The notes under the pieces: generated by a model
The model's input: the letters and a program-made list of their open reading frames with translations, nothing else
Database searches by the model: none
What the model was told of the DNA's origin: nothing
NCBI GenBank assembly: GCA_030386875.1
Contig: CM059563.1
Location: 33,704,139 to 33,768,138, forward strand
Origin: Morinoia aosen
Lineage: Eukaryota > Arthropoda > Malacostraca > Amphipoda > Talitridae
DNA length: 64,000 nucleotides
Direction: 5' to 3'
Shown: piece after piece, positions 36,101 to 48,100 of the stretch
Layout: each line of letters begins with the position of its first letter
How positions within the stretch are numbered: the stretch's first letter is position 1
Translations under genes and position numbers: made by a program

Positions 36101-39100
36101 CCGCACCTACTACTTTCTTCTTTAACGTTTGTTTTATTGCATGATCTTCTTTCTCAACTTACTGTTTCTATGCCCTTCTGCATGGATTCCGCATTCCCTT
36201 ATCTCCATACTAAGTGGTGCCTTTGCTCCTTCCTCTCTTCGATACGCTTTTTTTTGTAGCGGTTAGGGAGGCTTAAACTGACATTTAATCTATAATCTAA
36301 CTCGCCTGGCCGCATTGAAGCTCAAGACCTCGATGATGTCCACTTGTTTATCGTGTGTGAAACATTCGGTCACCGAATTTTGTTATTTCTTCCCGCTTTT
36401 CGTGTGATCTAAAGTCAAGAATTTCAATCTTGTCTCGTGTACGAATAATTTATGAAATATTTGTGCCGATACATGAGTGCTGGTTTGTGTGTTCCGTTTC
36501 AGCACGTGCAGTAAAGGCCTATTTGTGTTGCTGCGCGCCTCGAATGAAGGCCCCATCCAGTTAATGTTTGCTATTTTCAAAATTGTTTATTACAATTGAC
36601 TTTAAATTTGCGTTGAATATATAACTTCAGTTGAACTTTTTGCTGTCGAAGTGTTAAATTATGGTCGCCAACGTAATGTTTAGTGCACGAGTTTAATCGT
36701 AGATTTTACTTCCCACTGATCACTGCCGTTCTCGGTTGAAGGGTTATGCTTCGACGTTGTGATGAGAACTGATAGCGAGCGCTTGTACTGACCTGACTCA
36801 AAACGTTTCGTTACATGGCGCTTGTGCATTTCTATGCCTTGAATACTATTCAATTCTCGCATCCCTTCGTCGTACCTACCATCGAAATCGTCTCTTATTG
36901 AGAAACTGCATTTATGAAATGTTAAAGTATAAGTTTTTACTAACCTCGAGCAAAGCCTGCTGTGAAGTAAGGCTCGCTTCTCTCGTTTGAGGTGCTGGTA
37001 AAGAATACGGTCATCCGAGTGTTGTTCATTTCCTCCAAATGTTTTCTTGCCGTTTTATCGTTCTGCATACCAAATACATCAGAATCTGGCAAATCTCATG
37101 CAGATTATCAGTGACGCGATCTAGGCTAGAAGACTGCATACCTAATACCAAACTGTAGTGTTCTGCAATATTTCTTCGATCCCTGTTCTTCGTGTCTTGA
37201 AAGCCGAAACGAAAACGGAAATTGATTCCATTCATTTTTCGACTGAGCTTGGACAGTTTTTCGTGCGCCTGTGTTCACCCTTGAATTGTACGCTAAATGG
37301 AAGTGCTCTCCGTCGTGTCTTGTGTGATGTTCAGGAATCCTAAGGGTGACTTGAGGGGGTTGGATGCCGAGGGCCTCGCCCTTGTTGGTCCTTCAGTTAC
37401 CCTAACTTCCCCCCCCCCCTCCTCCCTTCCCTCCCCCCCCCCCCCCACCCGTGAAACCAAATCAGCGACCTCGGTAGTAGGAGACTTACGTGCTTAATAT
37501 CATGGGTAGGTCGTATTTTTCATTTTGAACTTTCTTCTGTATTCCGCGAGAAAGAGATCTCGGGCACTAGTGTCCTCCCATTACTCTGCTGTTCTTCGCT
37601 CCTGCGGTTGTGAAAAATACTTCCATGATGTTGTGACTAAAGTGATGCCCGACTTCAAGGTCTACGTTGAAAATTAGAAAAAAACACTGTGAACGTATAA
37701 ATTTTTTAATGCAAGTTTTCGTTGCTTTCAGTCACCTCATCCTCATTCTATTTGAAATCAAACTTTCAAGTACCGCGTAATAAAGATTCTTTTGGTTGTG
37801 AAGCAAAACATGAATCTAATATTTTTTTATTTTTTATTGTGATTAACTTGAAGTTATTTAAATAGTACGGTAGTCATTGAAACGAATGATAAGATGAGGG
37901 AGGAAAATGCAAGGTCAGGAGAACATCGAGGGTTTAGCAATAATGGTGCTTGAAGATGTCTCGAAGGCAATGATTGACGACGAGCAACGCGCTGCTTTTG
38001 ATCCTGTGAAGACAACTCAAGAGAAACACACTTTTCCACAGTTGAAACTTTTCCAGTGCTTCTCAGCTGATTTGTCTTGATTGTATGGGTCATGCCTAGT
38101 TCTAACAAATCCCGATACGTAATGGTGGGGTCTTCTTAGACTACAGTAGCTCCCAACGCTTCAGAATCAAAATTTTTGGACAAGTCTCTTCTTGCTCGCC
38201 TCCAAGTTGAAATACCCGGTTCGAAAATAAGACCACCACCCCCCTCAATAGGAATTAGCGCTTCTTAGGGGAATACGCGAGGTAACGAGCTAAAGGTTAG
38301 ATAAGCTTTGTTGTTGTTGAAATGGAATAAGTTTTTGTCTATGCCATTTTTTCTGGTTCACTGCTGTCCTGATCTTTCGCACATATTTTTTCTTTTGAAT
38401 TAATCATGTTTCACATTTCTTTCTCAATTTAGTGTTACATACACATTATGCACAGATTACGCGTTCCTTAACATCATACTTAAAATGATGCTTTCCTCTT
38501 TCCTCTCTTTGAAACGCCTTTGTTGCGGTTAAGAGGAGGCGTTAATTAACCTCTCATGTGATATAATGTGTTACCTTACCTTGGGCAATGTGCTTCACTC
38601 TTCTGTGTGCGTGGAATTGAAATTAGGCTCGAGTATTGTTTTGGAGGTTATTTAATGTTCTTATAATCAAAGTGCTCTGCGATGTGTTCAATGAGTTGCG
38701 ACTTCCGATGAGAGTGAGCATTGAGAACCAAAATACGCGGTTTCGAGTGCTTTGATTCTCTTAACGCTATTGATTTTGCTTGTGTTTGAATGATTTAGTT
38801 TGGTATTCGATCGAATTGTGTTTGCCAGCGCAAAAATTTGTCAACTCGGTTTGTTTTCATTGTTTATACTTGAATATTTATTATGTATAATGAGTGTTCT
38901 TCGATGATTCAATGATGTTCGTGAGCATTAGAAAGTTTTCTTCCTCTGCAATATTTTTTTTATTAAATTTATGTATCTGGCAAGCGGTACTTTTGTTTAT
39001 GCGATAAGATTGTTTTGGACATGAGTTGGTGACGATGCTTATGTACGTCATGATTTTGCTAGTATCGCAATTGTTGACGTGTGGCGGTGCATTGGTGCTC

Positions 39101-42100
39101 AGGTGTTCACGGAGGGGCGCCTCATCCTGGAGTTCACGTTCGACGACCTCATGCGCATCAAGTCGTGGCACTTCGCCATCCGCAGCCACACGGAGCTCAT
39201 TCCGCGCAGCGTGATCGCCATGCAGCAGGACCCGACGCTCGTCGAGACGCTCAGCAAGAACGTCACCCGCATGGGCATCACCAACCACACCCTCAACTAC
39301 CTCAGGGTACGTGGCGCCGTGGGCGGGGTGGGCAGCGAAGTTAGGACAAGGGTGAGGGAACGTTTGCTCTAAGGAAAACCAGCTGTAGTTATTCATTGCA
39401 AGCTAGAAAGCAAAATTGAAAGAGCCAAATTCAAGAACGCTAAATCTATCACTAGCTCGAGGTGTATTTCATTTATAAAATTCAGCAAATGAGATCGTTT
39501 AACGTAATTGCAATTTATATTGTTTCAATGTGAATGGGGAGAGGAAGGCAGGACTTGAAACTTATGATACGAGTTCATCACGTTCGTAACTACGCATTAA
39601 CGTCTCGCATTCAGAGTGTGTTTTTGAAGGAGAAACAATGTTGTAATCATTCATGTTTTCGAATCCAAAAGATTATATCTGTTTTGATTGAAATGCTTTA
39701 GGCTCAATTTGGATAGGCTTGATTATTATGAATTGGGCTAAAAATGAATTTTAATTTAGCTGACCTCAGTGTTGCCGCTTGTGTATGACTGATGTTGTCT
39801 TTCGAAGTTATTCTCGTTTGCAGTAGGGAAGTACAAGTAGATGCTGCGTTTGAGGGTAGTTCACTAATATGTACAGCTGGAATGCTGGCACCTTGACGCC
39901 CTGAGCGACCACAACATCAGGTCAGCCAAATGCCCCCTGAAAGAGTTACTCATGTCGCGCGCCTGTCAAGTCAAGCAGTGTACGTAATTCCGCAACTTAG
40001 TGGTGATGGCGTTTTCTATTATTTCCATATACTTTTTTGAATTGACCTAGGATAATGTTAGTCAGGGTTCTTCTATTTATAAGTACAGCGTTTTTATGGG
40101 TCATTAGTCCAGGACTCTTAGTTTTGGTTTAACACCGGTTGTGAAAACCACTTAAATGCTTGGTAAATCAGTAGCACAATTATGGAAACCCGTTCGTGCG
40201 GTTGCTACAGTTGATTAGGCTGTAAGCAGCAAATTTTAAAAAACAGATTTCACTGCTCGAATACTTTTCTATCCTTTCTAAAAAGTGAGAAAAATGCGAT
40301 TGCACGATTATATTTTACCTCATACGCTATAATCAATTTTGATGAAGGTGGTGAAATGATTTAAATGCTTTTCATGTAAACCGGTACGTAAATGAGCAAT
40401 TTTTCTGGTGATACACATACGCATGTCCCAAAACTTGGTCACCGGGGTTAAGGCTGCTGGGTTTGAAATACACGGCTTGAAGACATTCAAAATTGGCTTG
40501 AAAATCGGTTACAAATGGATTTTCCAAAGAATGTGTGTGCTGTCGTGCAAAACAAACAAAAAGCAAAATACCATTGATCGGGTTAGTGGTTTGACTGATT
40601 AATTGTGGTTCAATTTGTTTTTACATTGAAAGAATTATATTACAGCACGAGAACGGCCACCTGGTATTTAAATACCCAAGACCGAAAGCATTGTCTTAAA
40701 CCATGATTCTGTTTTGTGAATAAGCCATTGCTGTCATAATTTGGAAAGGAAACAATGTATCAGTTTTACAATTTGATATGCGTTCAAATTAAATTACAAG
40801 GTAATAAGATTTAGATAATGTATTCGAGCCGTCTAACGGCTGTTCCAAGAAAGCTTGCAGCTCCCAGTTAGATTTGTGTTTAAATACTTATTTAATACAT
40901 TGCTTCAAATATGCTCAGCCTCTCCGTTTCTGCCTGTGTTATCCAAAATTTGCGCTAAACACTCGTGATCGTTATCAGCTTCAGAGATCCGCCAATGTAC
41001 GGAATAACTCAGGCACTACACGTAACGATGTATATGCTGCAACACTGAAAATTCAAGATGTATAGTGCGATAATGCTTTGCGCCGCGAATGTTTTACTTT
41101 GCAGATTGTCAAAGTGCCAAGTTTGATGGCTTAACACTGAGAATACAATTGGCATGTGCTTAATTAAAGGGGTGCTACAGGTAGCTGAAGGATGTTCGTT
41201 GGTACGTTCGAGTTCATGTTAGTGTGCATTAGATTACGCTCAAAATTATTCGTATCCCTGTGTTATTAGATTACCACCTTATACATAGATTCTGCATACC
41301 CTAAACTTCATACTAAATGGTGCCTTCATTCTTCCTTTCTTTGAAGCACCTTTGTTGTGGTTTGGTAGGTTGAAACGAACTTGTAATCTAATCTCTAATG
41401 TTGTAGTTTGAAATGACGGTTAATTATTTTTACGGTACCTACTTGACTGAGATCGTCTCAGTCTTCAGTGTATACTTTTTTATAATAAGCTAAAATTTGC
41501 CTTAGAGCTATGTAGTCTGATGTTTCTTCTGATGAGTATCTAAACGATTTTGATTATAGATCAAATTATTACAAGTAAACTCAAAGTATTTGGACTATTT
41601 ATACCAGGTATGTGACTCTGAACTTTTGTTAATTCACTGGAAATTCTCTCATTCATCCAGAGAAGAGCACATTATGTCTTGATATCATGGCCCTTTGCCT
41701 ACGGGGTACTCCATTCCGTCACTCACGTGCTAGGTGGAGCACGATGTAGCTCTGTCTTCTACGGGACTGCCCCCACACTGTAGCTATATCTTCTGCGGGA
41801 CTGCCCCCACACTGTAGCTATATCTTCTACGGGACTGCCCCCACACTGTAGCTCTGTCTTCTACGAGACTGCCCCCACACTGTAGCTATATCTTCTACGG
41901 GACTGCCCCCACACTGTAGCTATATCTTCTACGAGACTGCCCCCACACTGTAGCTCTGTCTTCTACGGGACTGCCCCCACACTGTAGCTATATCTTCTAC
42001 GAGGCTGCCCCCACACTGTAGCTCTGTCTTCTACGGGACTGCCCCCACACTGTAGCTATATCTTCTACGGGACTGCCCCCACACTGTAGTTCTGTCTTCT

Positions 42101-45100
42101 ACGAGACTGCCCCCACACTGTAGCTATATCTTCTACGGGACTGCCCCCACACTGTAGCTATATTTTCTACGGGACTGCCCCCACACTGTAGCTCTGTCTT
42201 CTAAGAGACTGCCCCCACGCTGTAGCTATATCTTCTACGGGACTGCCCCCACACTGTAGCTGTCTTCTACGAGACTGCCGCCACACTGTAGCTATATCTT
42301 CTACGAGACTGCCCCCACCCTGTAGCTCTGTCTTCTACGGGACTGCCCCCACACTGTAGCTCTGTCTTCTACGAGACTGCCCCCATACTGTAGCTATATC
42401 TTCTAAGAGACTGCCTCCACACTGTAGCTCTGTCTTCTACGGGACTGCCCCCACACTGTAGCTATATCTTCTACGGGACTGCCCCCACACTGTAGCTCTG
42501 TCTTCTACGAGACTGCCCCCACACTGTAGCTATATCTTCTGCGAGACTGCCCCCACACTGTAGCTCTGTCTTCTACGAGACTGCCCCCACACTGTAGCTC
42601 TGTCTTCTACGAGACTGCCCCCACACTGTAGCTCTGTCTTCTTCGAGACTGCCCCCACACTGTAGCTATATCTTCTACGAGACTGCCCCCACACTGTAGC
42701 TCTGTCTTCTACAAGACTGCCCCCACACTGCAGCTCTGTCTTCTACAAGACTGCCCCCACACTGTAGCTATATCTTCTACGAGACTGCCCCCACACTGTA
42801 GCTATATCTTCTACGAGACTGCCCCCACACTGTAGCTATATCTTCTACGAGACTGCCCCCACACTGTAGCTATATCTTCTACGAGACTGCCCCCATACTG
42901 TAGCTATATCTTCTACGAGACTGCCCCCACACTGTAGCTCTGTCTTCTACAAGACTGCCCCCACACTGCCGCTCTGTCTTCTACGAGACTGCCCCCACAC
43001 TGTAGCTATATCTTCTACGAGACTGCCCCCACACTGTAGCCCTGTCTCCTACGAGACTGCCCCCACACTGTAGCTATATTTTCTACGAGACTGCCCCCAC
43101 ACTGTAGCTCTGTCTTCTACAAGACTGCCCCCACACTGTAGCTATATCTTCTACAAGACTGCCCCCACACTGTAAATATATTTCTACGAGACTGCCCCCA
43201 CACTGTAGCTCTGTCTTCTACGAGACTGCCCCACACTGTAGCTATATCTTCTACGAGACTGCCCCCACACTGTAGCCCTGTCTCCTACGAGACGACCCAC
43301 ATTGCAGTGGTGTCTTTCACAATATCACTTCCGTCTTTCATGTGACGAGTCGTAATTTGAGCCATGTCGCCACGAAGTGGCTCGTTCTACGTAACGGAAC
43401 ATTTAACCAAACGCAGGAATGTCCAGCGAGCTGCGGAGTTCAGTGGGGAGCTGTTTAACATGTGTGTGTGTGTGTGGTCTGTTGCAGCTCTGCGTCATTT
43501 TGGAGCCGATGCAAGAGCTGATGTCCCGGCACAAAGCTTACGCTCTCTCGCCTCGCGACTGCCTCAAGACGACGTTGTTCCAGAAGTGGCAGAGGATGGT
43601 CGCGCCGCCAGGTATACCTGCCCCACATTTGCTCTTGATCTGTCATGCTGTCGTTAGAACAGCTGCACTTCATTTTTAGCGTCTCTGTTCTGCGGGTTGC
43701 TGGAGAAAGTGTTGTTCTATCCGTACCGAGCTTTCTGAGAAGGTGGATCTTTCTGAACTGGTGTCAGTTCCCCTCGTCTAATTTCTGGTCTTATTTCATC
43801 TTATTTACTTTTATGTTATTTTGCTCCACTAGTGTACCCTAGATTCCTCTTCAGTCACTTGCTAACTATAACACTTTCTCCAATTAATTACTTAGTGTTT
43901 TGAGTGTTGCTATTTTCTGTTTTGTACATACATACATACATACATACACATACCGGGCTTATCCTCCCCATGGGAGGGTAGCCGACAGCAGGCCACAATC
44001 ACCACACTTAGTCACTAAGAGGCGAGAGAGGCAGCACTGGCCGCACCTGAACTGCCAGGATCAGCAGCAGCCCAGCACAACCACCTTCCACAGTCAGGCC
44101 CGACAGCAACAGCTGGTTTACCCCGACCGCTTCATTGAGTGCAGCCCCTCCCCCGCACATGACAGGTCAACCCCATCACACGCGGGCAGCTTCCAGTAAC
44201 GCGTCAAAAATAAAATTACCTCCTTATACACTGCCCCCACTCACTTCTGTCCGCAGCCATCCCTCTCGCCACGTCCACAGTCAGACCCCTCTCATACAAA
44301 GCACGTCGCACCCCATCCATCCAACTCATCCGTGGTCTACCTCGCGCTCGAAGACCACTCACTTCCGACATATATATCTTTTTCACCAGCCGCTCAACAT
44401 TCATTCTTTCTACATGCCCAAACCATCCAAGCACTCATTCATCCACTCGCCTGCTCAACTTTTTGATAACACCCGTCTGCTCCCTAACCAACTCATTCCT
44501 GATCCTATCTCTTCTAGTTACTCCATACATGCTCCTCAAACACTTCATCTCAAACACATCCAACTTCCTCCTCTCAGCTGCTCTCAACCCCCAGGACTCT
44601 GCTCCATACAACAAAACTGGCACAATCAAACTTTCATACAGTCCCCTCTTAGCATTCATACTCAAACTCCTGCATTCAAAAACTTTCCTCATTGCACCCA
44701 ATGTCTTACAACCTTCACTCACTCGATGCTTCACTTCTACTTCCATACTATCCTTAACAGTCACATCCGACACGAGGTACCTAAAATTCTCTACCTCCTC
44801 TAAAACTTCCCCATTCAACCTCACATCCAAAGTTCCAAACACTCCACCTCTTGAACATCTCATCACCTTACTTTTATTCACATTTACCCTCAATTTCCGC
44901 CTTTCGTACACTCTACCAAACTCTGTAACCAGTCTTCTCAGTTTTTCCTCTGAATCAGCCACAAGCGCTGTATCATCTGCAAACAACAGCTGACACACTC
45001 CCCAATACATACCATTTCGTCCCACCAACTGCGCACCTTTTCCCAACACTCTGGCATTCACTTCTCTCACCACACCATCCATAAACAAATTAAACAACCA

Positions 45101-48100
45101 CGGCGACATCACACATCCCTGTCTCACACCTGTCACAACTGGGAACCATTCACTCACCTCATTCCCTACTCTCACACATGCTCTGCTATCAATGTAGAAA
45201 CTCTTGATCGCATTCAACAGTCTCCCACCCACTCCATACAACCTTACCACTTGCCATAAAGCCTCGCGATCCACTCTGTCATACGCCTTCTCTAGATCCA
45301 TAAATGCCCAATATACATCCTTTCCCTTTAATAGTATTTTTCATTCACCTGCCTCACAGCAAACATTTGATCCACACAACCTCTACCACACCTAAAACCA
45401 CACTGTTCTTCAGCAAGCACACGATCCGTCAACACTCTCACTCTTCCAATTAACACTCTTCCATACAGCTTCCCAACGACACTCAGTAGACTTATGCCCC
45501 TAGAATTACTGCACTCATACCTTTCACCTTTCCCCTTGTACAACGGAACTACGCACGCGCTACTCCAATCAACCGGCACTTTACTAGCCTCGAAACACAT
45601 ATTTAATAAACGCACCAACCATTCTATAACCACATTTCCTCCTTTCTTTAGACATTCAACCGTGCAGCCATCCAAACCTGGAGCTTTCCCATTTTTCATT
45701 TCATCCACCGCACATCTCACCTCTGCACTTCTTATTCGATTTCTATTCACTTCACCAAACCCAGGCATTCTAACATCACTTCCAACAGCTACTACTCTCG
45801 CAATCCTATCATCCCTCACGTTCAGCAGTTCCTCAAAATACTCCGCCCATCTCTTTCTCACATCACAACTCTCCACTAGCAGCCTACCATTTGTATCCTT
45901 CACTCTTGCCTCATTCTCCACCTGACCCTTCCTAATTCTCTTCACTTCCTTCCAGAAAACCTTCCTTCTCTCCATGAAATCCCCTCCCAACTTCCTCCCC
46001 CATTCCTCATCCGCCGCCCTCTTCGCTCTCCTTACCATTCTTTGTACTTCTTTCTTCCTCTCCTTATACTCTTCAAAATTTTGCTGGTTGCCTCGTTGCA
46101 ACCACCTTTCGAACGCCCCCCGCTTTCTTTTCACAGCCGCTCCTACTTCTCCGTTCCACCATTCACTCCCCTTTCTAATCCCCCCTCCAACCTTCCTTAC
46201 CCCACACACTTCCCTTGCACATTTTTCCACCGCATCTTTAAACAACTTCCATTCCCCTTCCACTCCACCCACCTCACTTTCCTTCACCCTCCCATACTTC
46301 ACTTTCATCTTCTCCTGATACTCACACTCACGCTCAGAATCATGTAACTTGCTTACATTTAACACCTCCCTTCCACTCCTCCTTTTTACACCTCCCCATA
46401 TTCCACTAACTCTCAGCTTTCCTTCCACCAAATAATGATCCGAAATCCCATTCATCTCACCACGGAACACATGCACATCGAGCAAACGACCCATCACTCC
46501 CCTGCTAACCAAAATATAATCCATCAATGCTCTCTCCTCTATCACACCTCCATTCGTCCTCACATATGTATAATTGTTAATACTTTTTTTCTGAAACAAG
46601 CTATTCCCAACCACTAACTCACTCTCCACACATAACCCCACCAAGAAATCCCCACTCTCATTCACCCCAGCTACTCCGTACTTACCAACAACACCATCCA
46701 CCACCTCATCACCCACTCTTGCATTCAGGTCCCCCATCACCACAACTCTACAACCACTCCCCACTCTAGCCACACACTCGGACAATTTCTCCCAAAACTT
46801 CTCTCTCTCTTCCCCACTCCTCTCCGATCCCGGTCCGTACGCGCTCACAAACACCCATGACTCTTCCCCCCATTTCACTCGCACCCACATTATTCTTGAT
46901 CACACCTCACCCCATTCAACTAGTTTCTCTCTTATTCTTACACTCAATAATATAGCCACACCCTCTCTTGCATGTCCCCCACGTACTCCAGACACTCTCC
47001 CTCCCACACTCCCAAACATCAACTCACCACTAGCCTTCAATTTCGTCTCACTCAAAGCCAATACATCCATACAAGATTTCTGTTTTGTAACTTTTTGAAT
47101 CTGGATTCCATTTACTTTCGTGTTAACATTCGTACTATGCTCTTGTGTCTGCATTTTTTAATTTGTCTTATATTGTCCTCATTCTTTGTTGCTTTGGCCA
47201 AATTTTATATCATTGACTTGATCATTTAAGACTTGCCTCCATCTTATGTTCGACACAGGACCGTGTTTGTTTACAATGCAAGAGTGACGGCGATCCGTAC
47301 CCTCCCCCCCCCCCTTTTTTCATTTTTATTTTATTTTTTTTTTTTACATGAACCCGTCCTGTGAGCGCTGGTCAATGTGCACGTCAGACTATGTTGATCT
47401 TTTATCTGTCCCTTTTAATTTGGGACCTCATTTTTTTTCATCGTTCATTTTGTAGAAGATTTGACTTGTGAATTACTCTTCAAGGTGCCTTTTTATATTT
47501 CCATTCTGAAGTCTGCCTTGCTATCCTAGGTTTATTTCAACCTTCAATTTGTTCACTTGACCGAACAGTCTTGAGCCACTGCTATTGGGGCCCATAGTGC
47601 GGTAGTTTGGTATCGTTATTAGGTGAAGTTATTTGTTCTGACTCGTAGTATGTGTTCATTCCCCGTATTACTGTCTTTAGTTTCAGGTAACTCACAGCTA
47701 GTTGTAGGATACCTTGAGTACTTTCATTAGTGTTCTTTCCAATGTAACGCTTCTCTACATCATCGAGCACACGCTATTTTTGGTATTCGTTGCAACAAAT
47801 AAAGGTTTTCATTACCCTAACTTCATTTTTACTGCTGCATAAAAAGTTAGAGTCAGCTATTCAGAAATGCCACGCACAATTTCCATGAGTTTCAGTTCCA
47901 TTGTTTTTTGCATCGCGCTCTTTGTGGCATACTGCTCTCAGCTGTCATGGTTTCATTTCATTACATATCGCGAGAATCGGTTGTCTCGCGCTCTTATGGC
48001 ACGAGCTGGCCTTCTTTCGTCGCCTTCTCCAGTTCGCCTAAAATAGGTTTTTCATCCGTTATTCTATCGTTCAAATTCACTTGAATTGTTATTCATCTGT

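Larger units (their letters stand above)
27381..39102 (+). other. Chip: Chip/Ldb intron C-D (11.7 kb)
   Basis: gtatgg...cag. Contains six R1 pieces (28552, 29640, 32200, 35488, 35963, 38238), the nested mariner foldback/SINE/solo-LTR cluster (32538-34459), a piggyBac-like element (34587-35216) and a C-tract (37409-37450). A GC-richer patch at 30580-30830 and another at 31600-31820 hold nothing I can name. The remaining stretches (28920-29640, 29740-32200, 36305-37400, 37450-38240, 38565-39100) show no exon or RNA gene. Confidence 0.85.
39307..43487 (+). other. Chip: Chip/Ldb intron D-E (4.2 kb)
   Basis: gtacgt...cag. Holds a possible cryptic exon at 39877-39979, an R1 3' fragment (41270-41396) and the 34-bp minisatellite (41744-43305). 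The stretch 39990-41270 is AT-rich with nothing recognised. Confidence 0.87.
43927..47076 (-). mobile_element. Non-LTR retrotransposon (APE endonuclease type), 5'-truncated
   Basis: Antisense to Chip/Ldb in intron E-F. The 3' end is a (TATG)n tail at 43927-43950 and the 5' end breaks inside the endonuclease. A 13-bp direct repeat TTTCTGTTTTGTA at 43914-43926 and 47077-47089 is the target duplication. The 3150-bp copy carries endonuclease and reverse-transcriptase coding sequence damaged by two TGA stops and one frameshift. RTE-like by general look; clade not proven. Confidence 0.9.

Noticed and set aside
38881-39396. 171-residue - strand frame over exon D
   Set aside because: It is the antisense shadow of a GC3-rich conserved Chip/Ldb exon.
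41744-43305. CRISPR-like regular repeats
   Set aside because: Units are contiguous with no unique spacers, in an intron of an animal gene. It is a minisatellite.
44135-46347. Long + strand open frames opposite the LINE
   Set aside because: They are low-complexity Ser/Thr/Pro/His shadows of the - strand endonuclease/RT frames.
47077-47154. N-terminal extension of the LINE endonuclease frame
   Set aside because: The 13-bp target duplication places the element's end at 47076. The upstream residues are host sequence.
47200-47345. LINE 5' UTR
   Set aside because: Outside the target duplication. The C/T homopolymer is a separate simple repeat.
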